64,000 bases of DNA, from assembly GCA_032209605.1 (NCBI GenBank), contig JASFXZ010000001.1:45698619-45762618 (forward strand), written 5' to 3'. Shown in pieces: positions 1 through 10,756 of the stretch. The notes under the pieces are model-generated. The model worked only from the letters and a program-made list of their open reading frames with translations. It was not told the origin of the DNA and did not search any database. Each line of letters starts with the position of its first letter. Positions within the stretch are counted from its first letter, which is position 1. Both the position numbers and the translations under genes were made by a program. The DNA is from Mactromeris polynyma (Eukaryota; Mollusca; Bivalvia; Venerida; Mactridae).

Positions 1-37
1 CCCGATGAATGCAAATGAACAAGGTCCCACTTTATTT
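1..37 (+). mobile_element. 3' end of MITE family D (mariner-type ends), fragment
   Basis: The window opens inside a short dispersed element. The words GATGAATGCAAATGAAC and AAGGTCCCACT match the right end of the more complete copy at 45781-45936 (GATGAATTCGCATGAAC, GAGCTCCCACTGTA). Only the terminal ~37 bp lie in the window. It is non-coding and non-autonomous, and assigning it to Tc1/mariner-type MITEs is an inference from the CAGTSGGACC-like terminus. Confidence 0.5.
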
Positions 38-292
38 TGAAAGCTATGGCAATATAAGAAGTGACACATAAGGATAGCGTGTGAGTGCAGTTCTTGTTTA
101 TTTTTATTACGATATTTCTTCAAAGCCGTGTTGCGTAGAAAAAACTTCTTCCCTGTTCTTTATTTCACTACCATGATGGTGACGCTTATGTTCACATTGA
201 CTGTCCCAGAATGTGTTGGCATGGCAACCTGAATTCCACACTCATCACGCTGTTGGCAAGCTTTGTATTACAACATTATAAGGAAACAAAGT

Positions 293-362
293 ACGGTCGG
301 ACATCATTTATACCAATTCATCGGGTCAGAAATTCTATTTCGAATAATGCATGGATTCGAAC
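293..362 (-). mobile_element. Partial MITE family D copy
   Basis: GGTCGGACATCATTTATACC followed by TTCATCGGGTCAGAAATTCT and TTTCGAATAATGCATGG is the reverse complement of the right half of the copy at 45781-45936. The left half is missing. Its proximity to the partial copy at 1-37 could reflect a nested or broken insertion. Confidence 0.5.
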
Positions 363-1215
363 AGCGCCTTTGTTACAATTCAATTTCAATTCAGTTTATT
401 TCACTCATTCCATGCAATACATGACATAATAAGGTAAACAATTAATTACAAAGATACATATAACAGTGTAATCATAATGACAGAATAATAGTTAAGTAAT
501 TGACTGTAACATTTCTAATACTAAATGTTCTATTCAATACATATATGAGAGAGAGAGAGGAGAATATAAAGAATAAAGATGTAGGCGGGAGTGTTACAGT
601 TATGATGTCATATAACATGTATTTTATTCTTGAGTAATACAAAAAAAGTTCACCCTGTTCGATACAATTGTATACAAACAACAATGTTATCAAAAAAATC
701 TATGTAAATGTTTTGATAATAGATTTAACAAAGATACACAACTTTCTATATTCTACGGTATTGCTATTAGTATTCATTACAGATTCAAAATGCATGGAAA
801 TCTATGATATATTGATCTAATACTCGTTTTCCTTTCATTTGTTATTGCTGGACATTCTAGCAAATAATGGTTGACAAAGATTCCATATCTGATAATTGTG
901 GGTTGTTATAGACTGAGCTCATCAAGTGGAAATTACAATATAATCACACAGCCATCATTTACAATAGAGACTACGTCACTGCGAATCTACCGCAATATAT
1001 AGGATGCGTCTTGTATTAACTAACATTGACAGTTATTTTCTGATTTATTGTTTGTGTAAGAACAATGAGACGGAAACTTATTGGTATATAAACTACAGAT
1101 AACATTTCCTTTCCTATCAGAACTCCATGAACCGCATTACAGCACGTCATTGGTTACCATGTGAACGTTTTGGTATTGGTTATGTGATGACATCTTTGTG
1201 TTTGGAACTATGTCC
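363..1215. other. AT-rich stretch without recognisable gene
   Basis: The stretch begins with repeated CAATTCAATTTCAATTCAG (about 377-396), which resembles the short-period tail of a minus-strand LINE or SINE. The assignment is weak. A GA microsatellite lies near 547-560. The small ORFs at 211-429 (+) and 472-693 (-) have low-complexity, AT-driven translations with no family I recognise, so I do not call them genes. Confidence 0.5.
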
Positions 1216-1218
1216 ATC

Positions 1219-1675
1219 TGGTTTGCTTAGCCGTTAGAGCCCTCCATTGCCCATCTGGAGGTCGTAAGTTTGAACCCGAGATAAATTGTTTTCTTGCACC
1301 GATCAATATTTTGCCCACGGGAAGGGGGCGGCGGCTGGGTGAACAATGGGAATTACACAATTTGTCTTTTGTGGGAGTCGAATTCCCCACCCTAGAGCCA
1401 AACATTTTGTCTAAATCACCATAGTGGGATATGCTAATTCCCCACTTCCAGGATCTATCAACGATCCGACCATAGTCTATATAGTCCCGGGACCCGTAAT
1501 CACTCGGCGTGTCAAATTCCCACCTGTCGGGAATCATCTTCAGTCTAATGGCCCGTGCATCTCCCTCCCCCTAGTACAAAGCATAGATAAGTAATATCAT
1601 AACAGTTTGACTGAAGATGATGCATCGAAAGTTTCTTGTTATCCACCTCAGATTTGTGTTTGGACATTAATCAGT
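1219..1675 (+). mobile_element. tRNA-derived SINE interrupted by a ~310-bp insertion
   Basis: A tRNA-like head at 1219-1283 carries an A-box-like segment (TTGCTTAGCCGTTAGAGC) and a B-box-like segment (AGTTTGAACCC), the internal RNA polymerase III promoter elements. The body and tail resume at about 1600 with ACAGTTTGACTGAAG and a TTGTTATCCACCTC segment. The same order, with head directly joined to body, occurs in the SINE at 47096-47260. The ~310 bp between head and body here is therefore extra. That inserted segment contains three spaced copies of AATTCCCCAC or AATTCCCAC (near 1380, 1435, 1513), suggesting a degenerate tandem element. A 109-codon minus-strand ORF across it reads through the tRNA head and is not a gene. 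Confidence 0.65.
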
Positions 1676-1689
1676 TACCTATGAAGTAC

Positions 1690-3179
1690 AGATACTGACA
1701 GCCGTTCATAACTGAAAGAATTTTGAAAAAATACGGAAAACTCCTACAAATAACCACTGTGACGGAAATTCGATTAATATCGGTGTTTATTGATTTTTAT
1801 CGGTATTTTCGATGTTGTTACATGTTTCGTCATAAAACGTTCCGTGGATACTTCTTCACTTAAAGCATAGGATGAGATAGATAAGATAAGATCTATTTAA
1901 AGCCGGTGAGATATACAACAAATTTAACATAAGCTCATGCGAGCTTTTGTGCCGACTATTGAACACAACATAATGTATAATGATATAACATAGGTAAGAC
2001 AGCTGAAAACATTAGATTAAAATAGATATCTATAGGGTCATGCATGTGTTACTATACCGAATATAAAAATAAAGATTTAACAAGTCTAGTTTTTATGACT
2101 TGATTTTTAAAATGAAAAAACAAATTAATACATTGAAGATATTGAAACAAACACACCAAATATCACAGATTTGAAAATTAGCATCTCTTATGGTTGGCAG
2201 GTTGCATAATAAGCGCATAACTACATAAACACAACAGTTACATATAAAGCATGACTCATCAGATACAAGGTAAAGACAAGAATTCAGCAGCAAACAAGCA
2301 GAAAAACAAACAAAAATAACATAGCACATAGTTTTACAGGAAAATGTCAGAAAGACAACATTTTTATGAGGAATGATGAAGCACATGTACCAGGCAATTG
2401 TTAGTATTGCACCTGAATAGACAGGTGACTTGATTCCATGTCGAAGAATGACTAGATTAGAGTTCTCGAAATTATGACATCACTTACCCAAGTCGTAAAC
2501 ATGATGTGAAATAACAAGGCGTGGCAGACCCAACACCGAGTTACCATGTACGCGACATAGACTTATGTAGCAACATGGACAAACTATTTCTGGAATAACG
2601 ATATCGTGAACACAAAGTAGGTGTATCACTACTAGCTCGTCTTACATTTTTATAGTTTAATGGTGTATTGTGAGTAGTAAATTACAGGGAACATTGTACG
2701 GTATGTATACAATACATGCTTGTTTTATATCCCTTGTTGGCCAACATATCACCTTTCAAAAGCTATCATCATACAACTTCAGTTTATCACAGCATAAATG
2801 AACTCACTGATGAGCAATTTTATAGGTAACACAAGCCTTCGAATTTAATACAACATCGTGTTGTTTTCACGGCGATGCATTTCAAGCAACGGTTAAATTA
2901 TTCCTTGAAGTTCAATGTAGCTCATGTAATGTTCAGTTTGGTCGATATATCATGGCTATACATGCCCATTTATATAATATAGTGCGCTTCACATGCCAAT
3001 TATAATTCTCAATTAGGTAACGCGCGCACTTCAAAACATCATTTAATTACATTACACAGGAACACTTAAAAATAGCGGAATAATGGCTATATTTGAATGA
3101 CTGACGTAATTACAGCACGTGTGTGAATGTAACTGATTTAGTTATGTATTTCTAGACAAAGTACCCATTAAGACTATTT
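1690..3179. other. AT-rich non-coding stretch with possible LINE 3' tail
   Basis: Around 1868-1990 GATAAGATAAGATC, followed by sequence ending CATAATGTATAATG, has the look of a minus-strand LINE or SINE 3' end with a short-period (ATCTT-type) tail. I cannot confirm a family. The 97-codon minus-strand ORF at 2093-2386 is Cys/Phe-rich low-complexity translation with no recognisable domain. Nothing else is supportable here. Confidence 0.4.
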
Positions 3180-3720
3180 TTGATAATAATAATAATAACT
3201 TCTTTATTTTCAGAAGGTAACATATTAACGTTAACAATAAAATTATTTTCAATATGGCTTTCTATGAACAGATAAATACGCACAAACAACAAGAATTCAC
3301 GCACACGCACAAACAATAAATTGTTCAAGTACATCTTGTATTAACATCAGGATGTAAATGAGATTATTAAAAAATACGAAAGTTAAGAAGATCTGAAAAT
3401 AAATCTAAATCTAAAATAAAAACAACAACAGACACCTCACAAAAGACACATAAACACAAGAATGAAATATTATTGTTTAAGCATTAAATAGTTCCAATAT
3501 TTATTTTTTAATTGTTTCTGTATTAGATAGACAACGTAGATTTACTGGAATAGAATTCCATACCTCACGAGAATAAAAAGAGAATGTTTGTTTACCGTAC
3601 TTTGATTTATTTGAATGACTTTAGGGTATGCGCGAGGATGTCTCGATTTGTGTAATCGTAATTCTGATGAATTGATTATCTCTAATTTCGCGGACGGTAA
3701 ACATTTACATTTAAACTAGA
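3180..3720 (-). mobile_element. Decayed LINE 3' fragment (C-terminus of ORF2 plus 3' UTR)
   Basis: Read on the minus strand, 3500-3615 encodes KYGKQTFSFYSREVWNSIPV, the typical C-terminal end of Jockey/CR1-like LINE ORF2 proteins, where a YGK..FSYRG/SRE..WNSLP-type motif precedes the stop. A stop codon follows about 13 residues later. Upstream codons are broken by a stop or frameshift. Downstream on the minus strand lies an AT-rich 3' UTR that ends in a (TTA)n microsatellite, seen on the plus strand as AATAATAATAATAAC at 3184-3197. This fits a 5'-truncated, long-inactive LINE copy distinct from the one at 41838-44887. Confidence 0.6.
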
Positions 3721-5450
3721 CGAGAAATATTCGACATTTGTGTGTTTAATGATGTCTGATACCGTAGTAAAACATTATTTAAGTAAGATTTCATAATGAA
3801 ACCACAAAATGATGTTTCTTATTACAAACTCATTATAGGAGTTAAGGCACCAGACACTAAACGAGACCATACCAGTCTGATCGAAAAAACTTCTCAAAAT
3901 GTCAAAAATCGCTAATGACGAAATAAAAGATACTGCCATGAAAGACACTCCCCCCCCCCCCCCCCGTGTCCGTACCCATTGAATCTGCTTATATAAATGT
4001 TCGGTAACAACAGCGTACGAATGTGACAAGATGCAACATTGAATCACTTTCCATTGGCCAACATTTGTTTTGTCCATTCATTACTCGGTAAATATCATAA
4101 AATGTTCAGTCACTAATGGTAATATACTTCCAACACTGCGATACATTCAAGACATCTAACATAACCAGTCTTTGAAGTCATGCAAAACTTAATTAATGTC
4201 CATTTTACAACTTAATTCAGAGCCTAATCTATCTATCAATGAACAGTTGTACCACTCGGATCGCGAAGAAAGGAGTCTCTCAAAATAATTGCCAATAAAG
4301 AGCTGAATTCAGAGCAAGTCATGTTCTTCCTAAGTGGGATATAGTTTCTCAAAGCCGTAAACTGAATAATCCCGGTATAAAGAGGGACACATGCTGAACA
4401 TCAGTCAAAACATATTCTTGATAAAAGCGGAGATTTCCAAAACAAGAAATCCATAACAATGACGGGTGGGGGTGGGGGAGAGTACTTTAGAAAGATATAC
4501 CATTTGAAAGAAGTACAGTGTCTGACAATTGCATTGTGGATTTCTAAGATAAATATGAAAATGAATACCTTGAGAAAAGTGTATATCTGTCTTAGTATTA
4601 CCGCCGTAACTGTCTCTGATATTTTATGGAATATTGATCAAAGGAGGTATCGCGCTGTTGTTGTTCCTTGGGTTCCTGTAGAGTAACCTAAGCAACCTTT
4701 TTGTCAGCCTGGGGCCATGTCAGTTATGACAATTAAAGTTACATAGTCTTATTTTTTTGGGGCAAAATATACTTAACTATAACTTTGAATTGTATTATTA
4801 TATAGTAGTAATGTGGTAAGCATATATGCTGGATACCAAATGTTGGATCAGCTATTTTGACGTGTAATACTTGTACTTACAGATAGCCATTATACGAGTT
4901 GGGAATAACCAAATAGTACAGAATAATATAATCATGGCGGAGTTGCCACTACTTACCTACGTATACATTTTTGTTACGTTTACTTGCGTTAATTATATCA
5001 ACTCATTATTGTAAAGTATATTGATGGACGCCTCGACCCAAACACACCTATCACCCGTTGAGGATAAAGTTACCTCATTAAAAACACCAATTACGCTAAA
5101 CGAGCTCTCCAACAAACAGAGAAATGAGGATATTAAAGAGAGAAACGGGTACATCGTGTGTGCCTAGAAACACATCATATTATATTACTCAACTCTTTGA
5201 TAAGGGTCACTTTGTAAACCTTATTATTAACATTCAGTGTATGAATATGTCAATATACTTTAATTGCAAGAAATGTATACATGTACATAGTTTATTCACC
5301 TGTTGTTGGTTTTTAAAAATGTCACGGTAACCTTGCAATAGAGCACTGGAAATGGCATAACCACGAAAAGCAGGTGGTTGGAGTGCATGTACCATCGTGT
5401 ACATGTCAACAATTTGAAAGATTTGCTTGTTTTTATGCACTGCTGTGTTG
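3721..5450. other. Non-coding AT-rich stretch, includes a C16 homopolymer
   Basis: A run of 16 C residues occupies 3950-3965, and a G-rich (GGGTGGGGG) patch lies near 4464-4476. The ORFs here (3775-4077 minus, 4459-4686 plus, 5124-5330 plus, 5234-5512 minus) are short. Two of them run through the homopolymer-rich patches, and none shows a recognisable domain. No splice-supported gene can be inferred from sequence alone. Confidence 0.45.
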
Positions 5451-5466
5451 AAAATTGTCAGTAAAC

Positions 5467-6083
5467 ATGGCGAATGTACAACATCGAAGATGTCTCGATA
5501 ATATAGAAACAAATGGAGGCTTTGGTTTTCTTGAGGCAGGGCTATCTCAAAGACAGGTTGTACGTCATCTTGGCGTGTTCCAGAGCGTCGTTGGAAGCAT
5601 GTGGCAACGTTACCAGAAAAATGGAAATGTCATACGTGGACACGGGGGCGGTCACATAAGGTCTACAACCCAGGCTCAGGTTGGTTTATTGTCATCCAGG
5701 GTCGACGAAATCGTTTCCAGAACGCTACCACGTTAAGAAACGACTTCCAGAATGCCGATGGTGTAGGAGTCAGGAATCGTCTCCATGATGCTGCTTTGAG
5801 TACTCTAAGGCCAGCGATACGCATCCCTTTGCAGCAACATCATATTAGAGAGCGTCTTGAATGGGCCCGTGACAATGTCACATGGACCCTTCAGGAATGG
5901 GCACCGATCCTCTTCTCTGATGAGTCCAGACTCTGTGTTGATATCACAGATAGGCGTGCGAGAGTCTGGAGAATGAAAATTAGCGATGTATATATGAACA
6001 TGATCGAGGAATATCAGATGGCTTGTTGGCAGCCTGTTACTAAACCTAAAAGTTTGACCCTCGTCACATTCTTGCATTCATAA
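5467..6083 (+). pseudogene. Tc1/mariner-type transposase, frameshifted and truncated
   Basis: This is a remnant of a Tc1-like DNA transposase, an enzyme that binds terminal inverted repeats and catalyses cut-and-paste transposition in the nucleus. The first frame, from the ATG at 5467, gives the N-terminal paired-type helix-turn-helix region (LEAGLSQRQVVRHLGVFQS, then WQRYQKNG). The reading then moves to a second frame at about 5690 (IVIQGRRNRFQNATTLRNDF), through RPAIRIPL and RERLEWARDNVTW, to the first catalytic block WAPILFSDESRL, which contains the first Asp of the DDE triad. After RRARVWR the protein diverges and stops at 6083, so the second Asp and the final Glu regions are absent. The family is usually about 340 residues and roughly the N-terminal half is left. 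The frameshift plus truncation make it inactive. Downstream AT-rich sequence (6090-6165) may be the residual 3' end after an internal deletion. Confidence 0.85.
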
Positions 6084-6195
6084 CACTCCAATGGTTCGTT
6101 ATTTTCATCATTTTTGCTGACCATTAAGTACATAAAACATTAAGATTAAATAAAAAAAGATTTATAGCAATTTCAACCACAAGTAACAATGTCGT

Positions 6196-6304
6196 ACAGA
6201 ATACATAGAGACGGAGAGAGAATAAGTTGCTACAGGGAACGCCACATACACAAGGCAGTGCCTCCCCTCGCAGACCTCCGGGAAAACAACAATCCATAAA
6301 ATAT
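6196..6304 (-). mobile_element. Dispersed repeat family A, copy 1 (truncated)
   Basis: GAGAGAATAAGTTGCTACAG, GGAACGCCACATACACAAGG and CAGACCTCCGGGAAAACAAC are the reverse complement of words found at 9905-10190 and 18950-19030. Family A has no coding capacity that I can see. It recurs at least eight times in the first 23 kb in both orientations. I cannot assign it to a named transposon class. Confidence 0.7.
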
Positions 6305-7260
6305 AGTGATCCCTATTATTTTTGAGTAGTATATTAAACATAGAATCATGTCTCTTAAATCATAATCATTTAGCCGTGTGCGAAGCCATTAACCGTTTGT
6401 TCAATAGTATGTTTCACCTGTTATTAAGTGATACTATAGCATCGCTAATGAGATGACGAAGTAAGTATTCGAAAAATAAAGTCCATATCATTCCTGGCAA
6501 ATATATACGCTGGAGAAATATTTTTATATTTCATTTAATATATAATCTATAAATAAACGCTTTCTGATTAGTCCACGAGTATTTTTGTCGATTCCGTAAT
6601 ATGCGTTAGGCACCAATTTTCTGTCATATTAACTGTTTTATTAATAGCAACACGGCAATCCCAATAAGCTTTCCTTATATGGCAGTCAATTCGGATGCGT
6701 ATTTAGGATGACCATAAGTGAGTCATTCAAGCGGTTCTGTAACAGAGATCATTCAAGTCAGCACAATATATAAACAATGGATAAACATCGGTTCGCCCAT
6801 TTATTTGGCTCAGAGGTTAAATATCCAGGTTAATTTTGCGGGTAAAATTTACAACACTTGTATAATAAAGCATTTATTTACTTTTAAGTAAGTTATTTCA
6901 CCGAGTGAGAAGCAGTCGGAACATTTCCCCGTGTGGCGTAGCCACGAGTGAAAATTTAAGTCAGATGCTAACGAGAAGAAATTACATGATCTTACACCGA
7001 AACATGCAACTATTCTTTTTATGTCCTTTTTTGTTTTTACTTCAATAATAATTTTCTATGATGTCATTATCACATTGATACTTTTACTGTGAGTTTATCG
7101 GATAATAATTTACCGTTATTCCGCCGTAAACCTCCGCAAAACATAATATAAACTGCGGTATTTTGTCTGAAGTTTGCTTGGTGCATTTATTTAGAGAATT
7201 GTATCTGAACAAAGAAGGTTACCCACAACGATTTAATTACATATTCAGTAAACACATTCC
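6305..7260. other. AT-rich stretch, nothing recognised
   Basis: No ORF over 60 codons, no tandem array and no recognisable transposon protein occur here. It separates the family A copy from the left inverted arm. Confidence 0.5.
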
Positions 7261-7550
7261 GCTGAATAATAGTTAAATGTCAATCATATGTGAAGATATG
7301 CTAGGCGCTATATACGTGTAGACAATCCTGCTCATTAATATTCCATAGAATCAGACGTACTGTTTCTGTACAGAAAGTACCATCCTTCCAACACCAACTT
7401 CCGCATATCCGCCTACTCAGTTAAATGACTTAGACTTTTACTTTGACTCTTTCTCCTAACGCAACCTCACACGTCATTTAGTTATGCGATTTAATGATTT
7501 ATTAGCAAGCTGTATAGCAGAGTACAATAATTAAAATATTTTCCAAAGAA
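7261..7550 (+). repeat. Left arm of a long inverted repeat
   Basis: Starting at GCTGAATAATAGTTAAATG, this ~285-bp arm is almost exactly the reverse complement of 9465-9746. Shared words include GTCAATCATATGTGAAGATA, CCAACACCAACTTCCGCATA and TTTAGTTATGCGATTTAATG. Differences are scattered substitutions. The arms flank about 1.9 kb. Confidence 0.9.
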
Positions 7551-7712
7551 ATACCTTTTATATTAGTCAAGTTATATATGGCGAATCTTGCTTGGAGTTG
7601 ACTTTAATGGTCATCATTTTATTTTAGATATTAAATAAGGATTTCAGTAACCAGTTCCTTCACTGTATGGCAGCTTCTTGGAGAGCTAACCAGTATTCAC
7701 GCCTAATTCAAT

Positions 7713-7945
7713 CGAGAGAATAAGTTGCTAAAGGAAACGCCACATACATAAGAGAATGCCTCTCCACACAGACCTCCGGGAAAACAACAGTTCATAAAAC
7801 AGAAGCCATTTGAGGAGGCGCAAGGGTGAATACGTAAGGGTACAGGGGCGCGATGAACGACCTGGTCCACCATAAGGGATAACTAAGAAGAATCAAGCAG
7901 GACAAACAGGGACAAAAAATGTCCGGGTTCAATCTGATCAGCTGA
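7713..7945 (-). mobile_element. Dispersed repeat family A, copy 2
   Basis: Minus-orientation copy: GAGAGAATAAGTTGCTAAAG, CGCCACATACATAAGAGAAT, CAGACCTCCGGGAAAACAAC, then the inner part GAGGCGCAAGGGTGAATACG and GACCTGGTCCACCATAAGGG. This is one of the fuller copies. It shows the segment (GGCGCAAGGGTGAATACG) related to the seed of the 37-bp array at 22.8 kb. It lies inside the spacer of the long inverted repeat. Confidence 0.65.
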
Positions 7946-8554
7946 ACAGTGATGATGCGCTATATTCCTCTATTAACGTTCCGTCATCAATTTACTAGGT
8001 TACAATATTGTTGCGTCTAATCCCTTGATTATCTCATCCCTCATCATCTTTGTATTACGTGAAACAATTCAATACAGAACTTAATATTCGATATATCACG
8101 CCGCATATAATATCACTATATCGTGTGAAATGTTGTTATCAAATACAGTCGCATGCAATTGTTTCATCTTGCTGTATATGTTGTACTCTGCTCATATAAC
8201 AGACATGCACGCACCTTTCGCCACTTTGTCGTCGACAAGACACTGTTCCATCAATCATATAGATAAAAACTGACGCTACAAATGATTTTAGGAATAATTC
8301 TCTTCAATTGATTGGTCTATATTAAGAATTAAACGCATTGCATTTCAATGATCAAAGAAAATCAGGAGTTAACTGAAAAGTTCAAGTGGTTATGATGTCG
8401 TGAATAATTATTTCAACCATATGGTTGAGTTTAGAACAATTATAATAATAATTACAAAAGAGTGTATTTCAACTATATTGTAATGTTCAAGATGATTTGT
8501 TCCTATGACATTTCCTCTCTCGTTGTTTCTGATGAACAAATACCACAGGCAAAC

Positions 8555-8680
8555 TTCAAAACATTAGGGACTGAGGAAGTGCAAGGGTTAACATGTATGG
8601 CGAATCGGGGGGCTAGTGGTGTAAGCAATGGTCTGGTAGACCATAAATAACAACTAGGGGGAACATAGTTTTAAAGGATG
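8555..8680 (-). mobile_element. Dispersed repeat family A, inner part only
   Basis: The words ACATTAGGGACTGAGGAAGT, GCAAGGGTTAACATGTATGG and CAATGGTCTGGTAGACCATA match the inner part of family A (compare TTGGCCAGACCATTCC at 17581-17596). The terminal TCCGGGAAAAC portion is missing. The 62-codon ORF at 8462-8650 runs across it and is not credible. Confidence 0.5.
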
Positions 8681-8689
8681 GAAAACATC

Positions 8690-9464
8690 ACGGAACACGT
8701 CAAGAGAGTCAGTAATCATAGGCGGAAAGGAGATTAAGAAAAGGAAACGTGTCACTTGTTGACGATAAAAAGTATTTAATCGAATGTTTCATTATATTAA
8801 AGGTCAGACGTTTCCTATAAATATCATACATGCAAATCTACGAACAAAAAACAGCTCTATATCAAATTTTATACCTTTGGATGCATCGCTGAAGGTCAAA
8901 ATAAATCTACGTAACATATTACCAAATAAAATAGATACTTTAAGTGGAAATCGTATGACATTCTCATAGGAGCGACCAGACGGGGAATGTTTTAACATTT
9001 TCACACTCAATCATCCTGTTGCTAATGCAATATGTTGCTTAAAATGGCTCAACAAAAAGTTATGTTTTATTACTGTTTCACGTACGTAGGATATTTTACC
9101 ATAATATGCTGAGTAAAAAGTGCATGTGGGATAATATGAATATTTATTGAAACCTTGGGGGCTAAACATGTACATATTGGCACTAACTGAAAGATCATTT
9201 TAATCTCTATCTGATTTTGTTATCTGTATCTTGTCTGATCTTGATGGGAATATTTAGGTGTTGACTCATCATATGTATTTTATGTCATAGTTCAGAATTA
9301 GATGAAAACATCATTGTTGGAAATGTATGAGACACTGACATCGATTGTAAATGAATATCTTTATAAACATGTTTACAAGAGACAAAATATTCTTTGATGC
9401 ACTTTACCAAATAAAAGGAGGTATTTTACGGGAAAGCATTGAGTAGTTCAAAAGGTCGAAGTCT
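8690..9464. other. Spacer of the inverted repeat, nothing recognised
   Basis: AT-rich sequence with two short opposing ORFs (8784-8969 plus, 8804-9010 minus) and no recognisable domain or tandem structure. Confidence 0.45.
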
Positions 9465-9746
9465 CTAAATATTTTATAATTTTCCTCTGCTATACAGCTT
9501 GTTAATAAATCATTAAATCGCATAACTAAATGACGCGCGAGGTTGCGTTAGGAGAAAGAGTCAAAATAAAAGTCTAAGTTATTTAACTGAGTAGGCGGAT
9601 ATGCGGAAGTTGGTGTTGGAAGGATGGTAGTTTCTTTACAGAAACAGTACGTCTGATTCTATGGAATATTAATGAGCAGGATTGTCTACACGTATATAGC
9701 GTCTAGCATATCTTCACATATGATTGACATTTAGCTATTGTTCAGC
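9465..9746 (-). repeat. Right arm of the long inverted repeat
   Basis: Reverse complement partner of 7261-7550, ending at TAGCTATTGTTCAGC. Both arms contain the same CGCATATCCGCCTACTCAG core and an AT-rich inner end (AAATATTTTATAATTTTCC versus AATTAAAATATTTTCC). The pairing is close enough to form a stem with a ~1.9-kb loop. Confidence 0.9.
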
Positions 9747-9904
9747 TACTGAACTTATGTATCATCACAGGGTCGACTTGTTGTGAAACAAAAGCGATGT
9801 TGACAAACCATGTTTTCGCAATTCACAGCATACCATACGTTAGACTATCATATATTTGACAGGAGAGTTGTATAAACACGAATGAGTGCTGTATAAAACC
9901 TAGA

Positions 9905-10465
9905 TATGGCGACATATAATATAAGTCTCTGTTCCCTAACCTCCTTAAGTGCCTTATGTTTTATGGATTGTTGTTTTCCCGGAGGTCTGTGTGGGGAGGC
10001 ACGGTATTATGTATGTGGCGTTCCCTGTACCCGGAGGTCTGTGTGGGGAGGCACGGTATTATGTATGTGGCGTTCCCTGTACCCGGAGGTCTGTGTGGGG
10101 AGGCACGGTATTATGTATGTGGCGTTCCCTGTACCCGGAGGTCTGTGTGGGGAGGCACTGTCTTATGTATGTGGCGTTCCCTCTAGCTACTTACTCTCTC
10201 TCTTTTGGTACATTTGATCCGTGGTCACTCGGCTTTCGTAGTTTGTCCTGTGATGTATTCCATCCATTCGATCCCTTTCTCTCCTTGTTGTCCACTAAAA
10301 TTATCCATGGTTGGGTTTTTGATGTTCAGCCTGACAATTTCGTACTTCCCCATTCCTATAGATATTTGCCCTTAAACCTCTTCCACTCCTAATGTTTCGT
10401 TGACTGGTGTTATCCTGGACACTGTGTAGGGAGGCATTGTCTTATGTATGTGGCTTTCCCTGTAA
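9905..10465 (+). mobile_element. Dispersed repeat family A, copy carrying an internal 52-bp quadruplication
   Basis: The plus-orientation copy begins near TGGCGACATATAATATAAGT and runs through CCTTAAGTGCCTTATGTTTT into the terminal motif TTTTCCCGGAGGTCTGTG. A further partial terminal motif (GTGTAGGGAGGCATTGTC, TATGTGGCTTTCCCTG) sits at 10420-10462, so two family A ends lie close together. Overlapping ORFs in three frames (76, 103 and 147 codons) arise from the tandem repeat and are not genes. Confidence 0.65.
9978..10188 (+). repeat. 52-bp tandem repeat, four units
   Basis: GGAGGTCTGTGTGGGGAGGC begins at 9981, 10033, 10085 and 10137, an exact 52-bp period. Each unit ends GTGGCGTTCCCTGTA. The first three are nearly identical and the fourth changes CACGGTATT to CACTGTCTT. 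Elsewhere family A carries this segment once (18983-19010), so this is a local amplification. Confidence 0.95.
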
Positions 10466-10489
10466 CAACATAATCTCTCCTTCGGACAG

Positions 10490-10756
10490 GTTGTCATAAT
10501 CTTAACAGTGACTTTGTATATCAGTATTGTGTTAACCAATCAAATCTTACGTTAACCACCAAGTGCTCTACAACCGAACAACAAGTGTTACCTTTACGCG
10601 GATTGGTTAAACTTTCGATAAAGGGTACGTTACCTTACCGAAATCAACTGAATTTCGGTGAATTTTGGATCTGGATTGATCAGCAATTGTAACATCTCGG
10701 CATCATTTATGTTGCACAACACATACTAACCTTCAAATTGCGCCGACAATCTCTTT
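10490..10756 (+). repeat. Dispersed repeat family B, copy 1
   Basis: Shares a ~250-bp colinear segment with 18340-18612: AATCAAATCTTACGT, CTTTACGCGGATTGGTTAA, TTACCTTACCGAAATCAACT, and TTAACCTTCAAATTGC near the end (here TAACCTTCAAATTGCGCCGA). A small hairpin, ACCGAAAT-loop-ATTTCGGT, is kept in both copies. In both places it lies within about 300 bp of a family A copy. No protein is encoded. Confidence 0.75.

Noticed and set aside
1208..1537. 109-codon minus-strand ORF
   Set aside because: It crosses a SINE tRNA head (giving SNLRPPDGQW) and its insert; no recognisable domain.
2093..2386. 97-codon Cys/Phe-rich minus-strand ORF that looks membrane-like
   Set aside because: Composition is explained by AT-rich low-complexity sequence; no family resemblance or gene context.
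7261..9746. A complete DNA transposon with terminal repeats and its own transposase
   Set aside because: The arms are convincing but the spacer encodes no transposase and no target duplication is evident outside the arms, so only an inverted repeat is claimed.
9906..10392. Overlapping ORFs of 103, 147 and 76 codons
   Set aside because: All arise from the 52-bp tandem repeat read in three frames inside dispersed family A.
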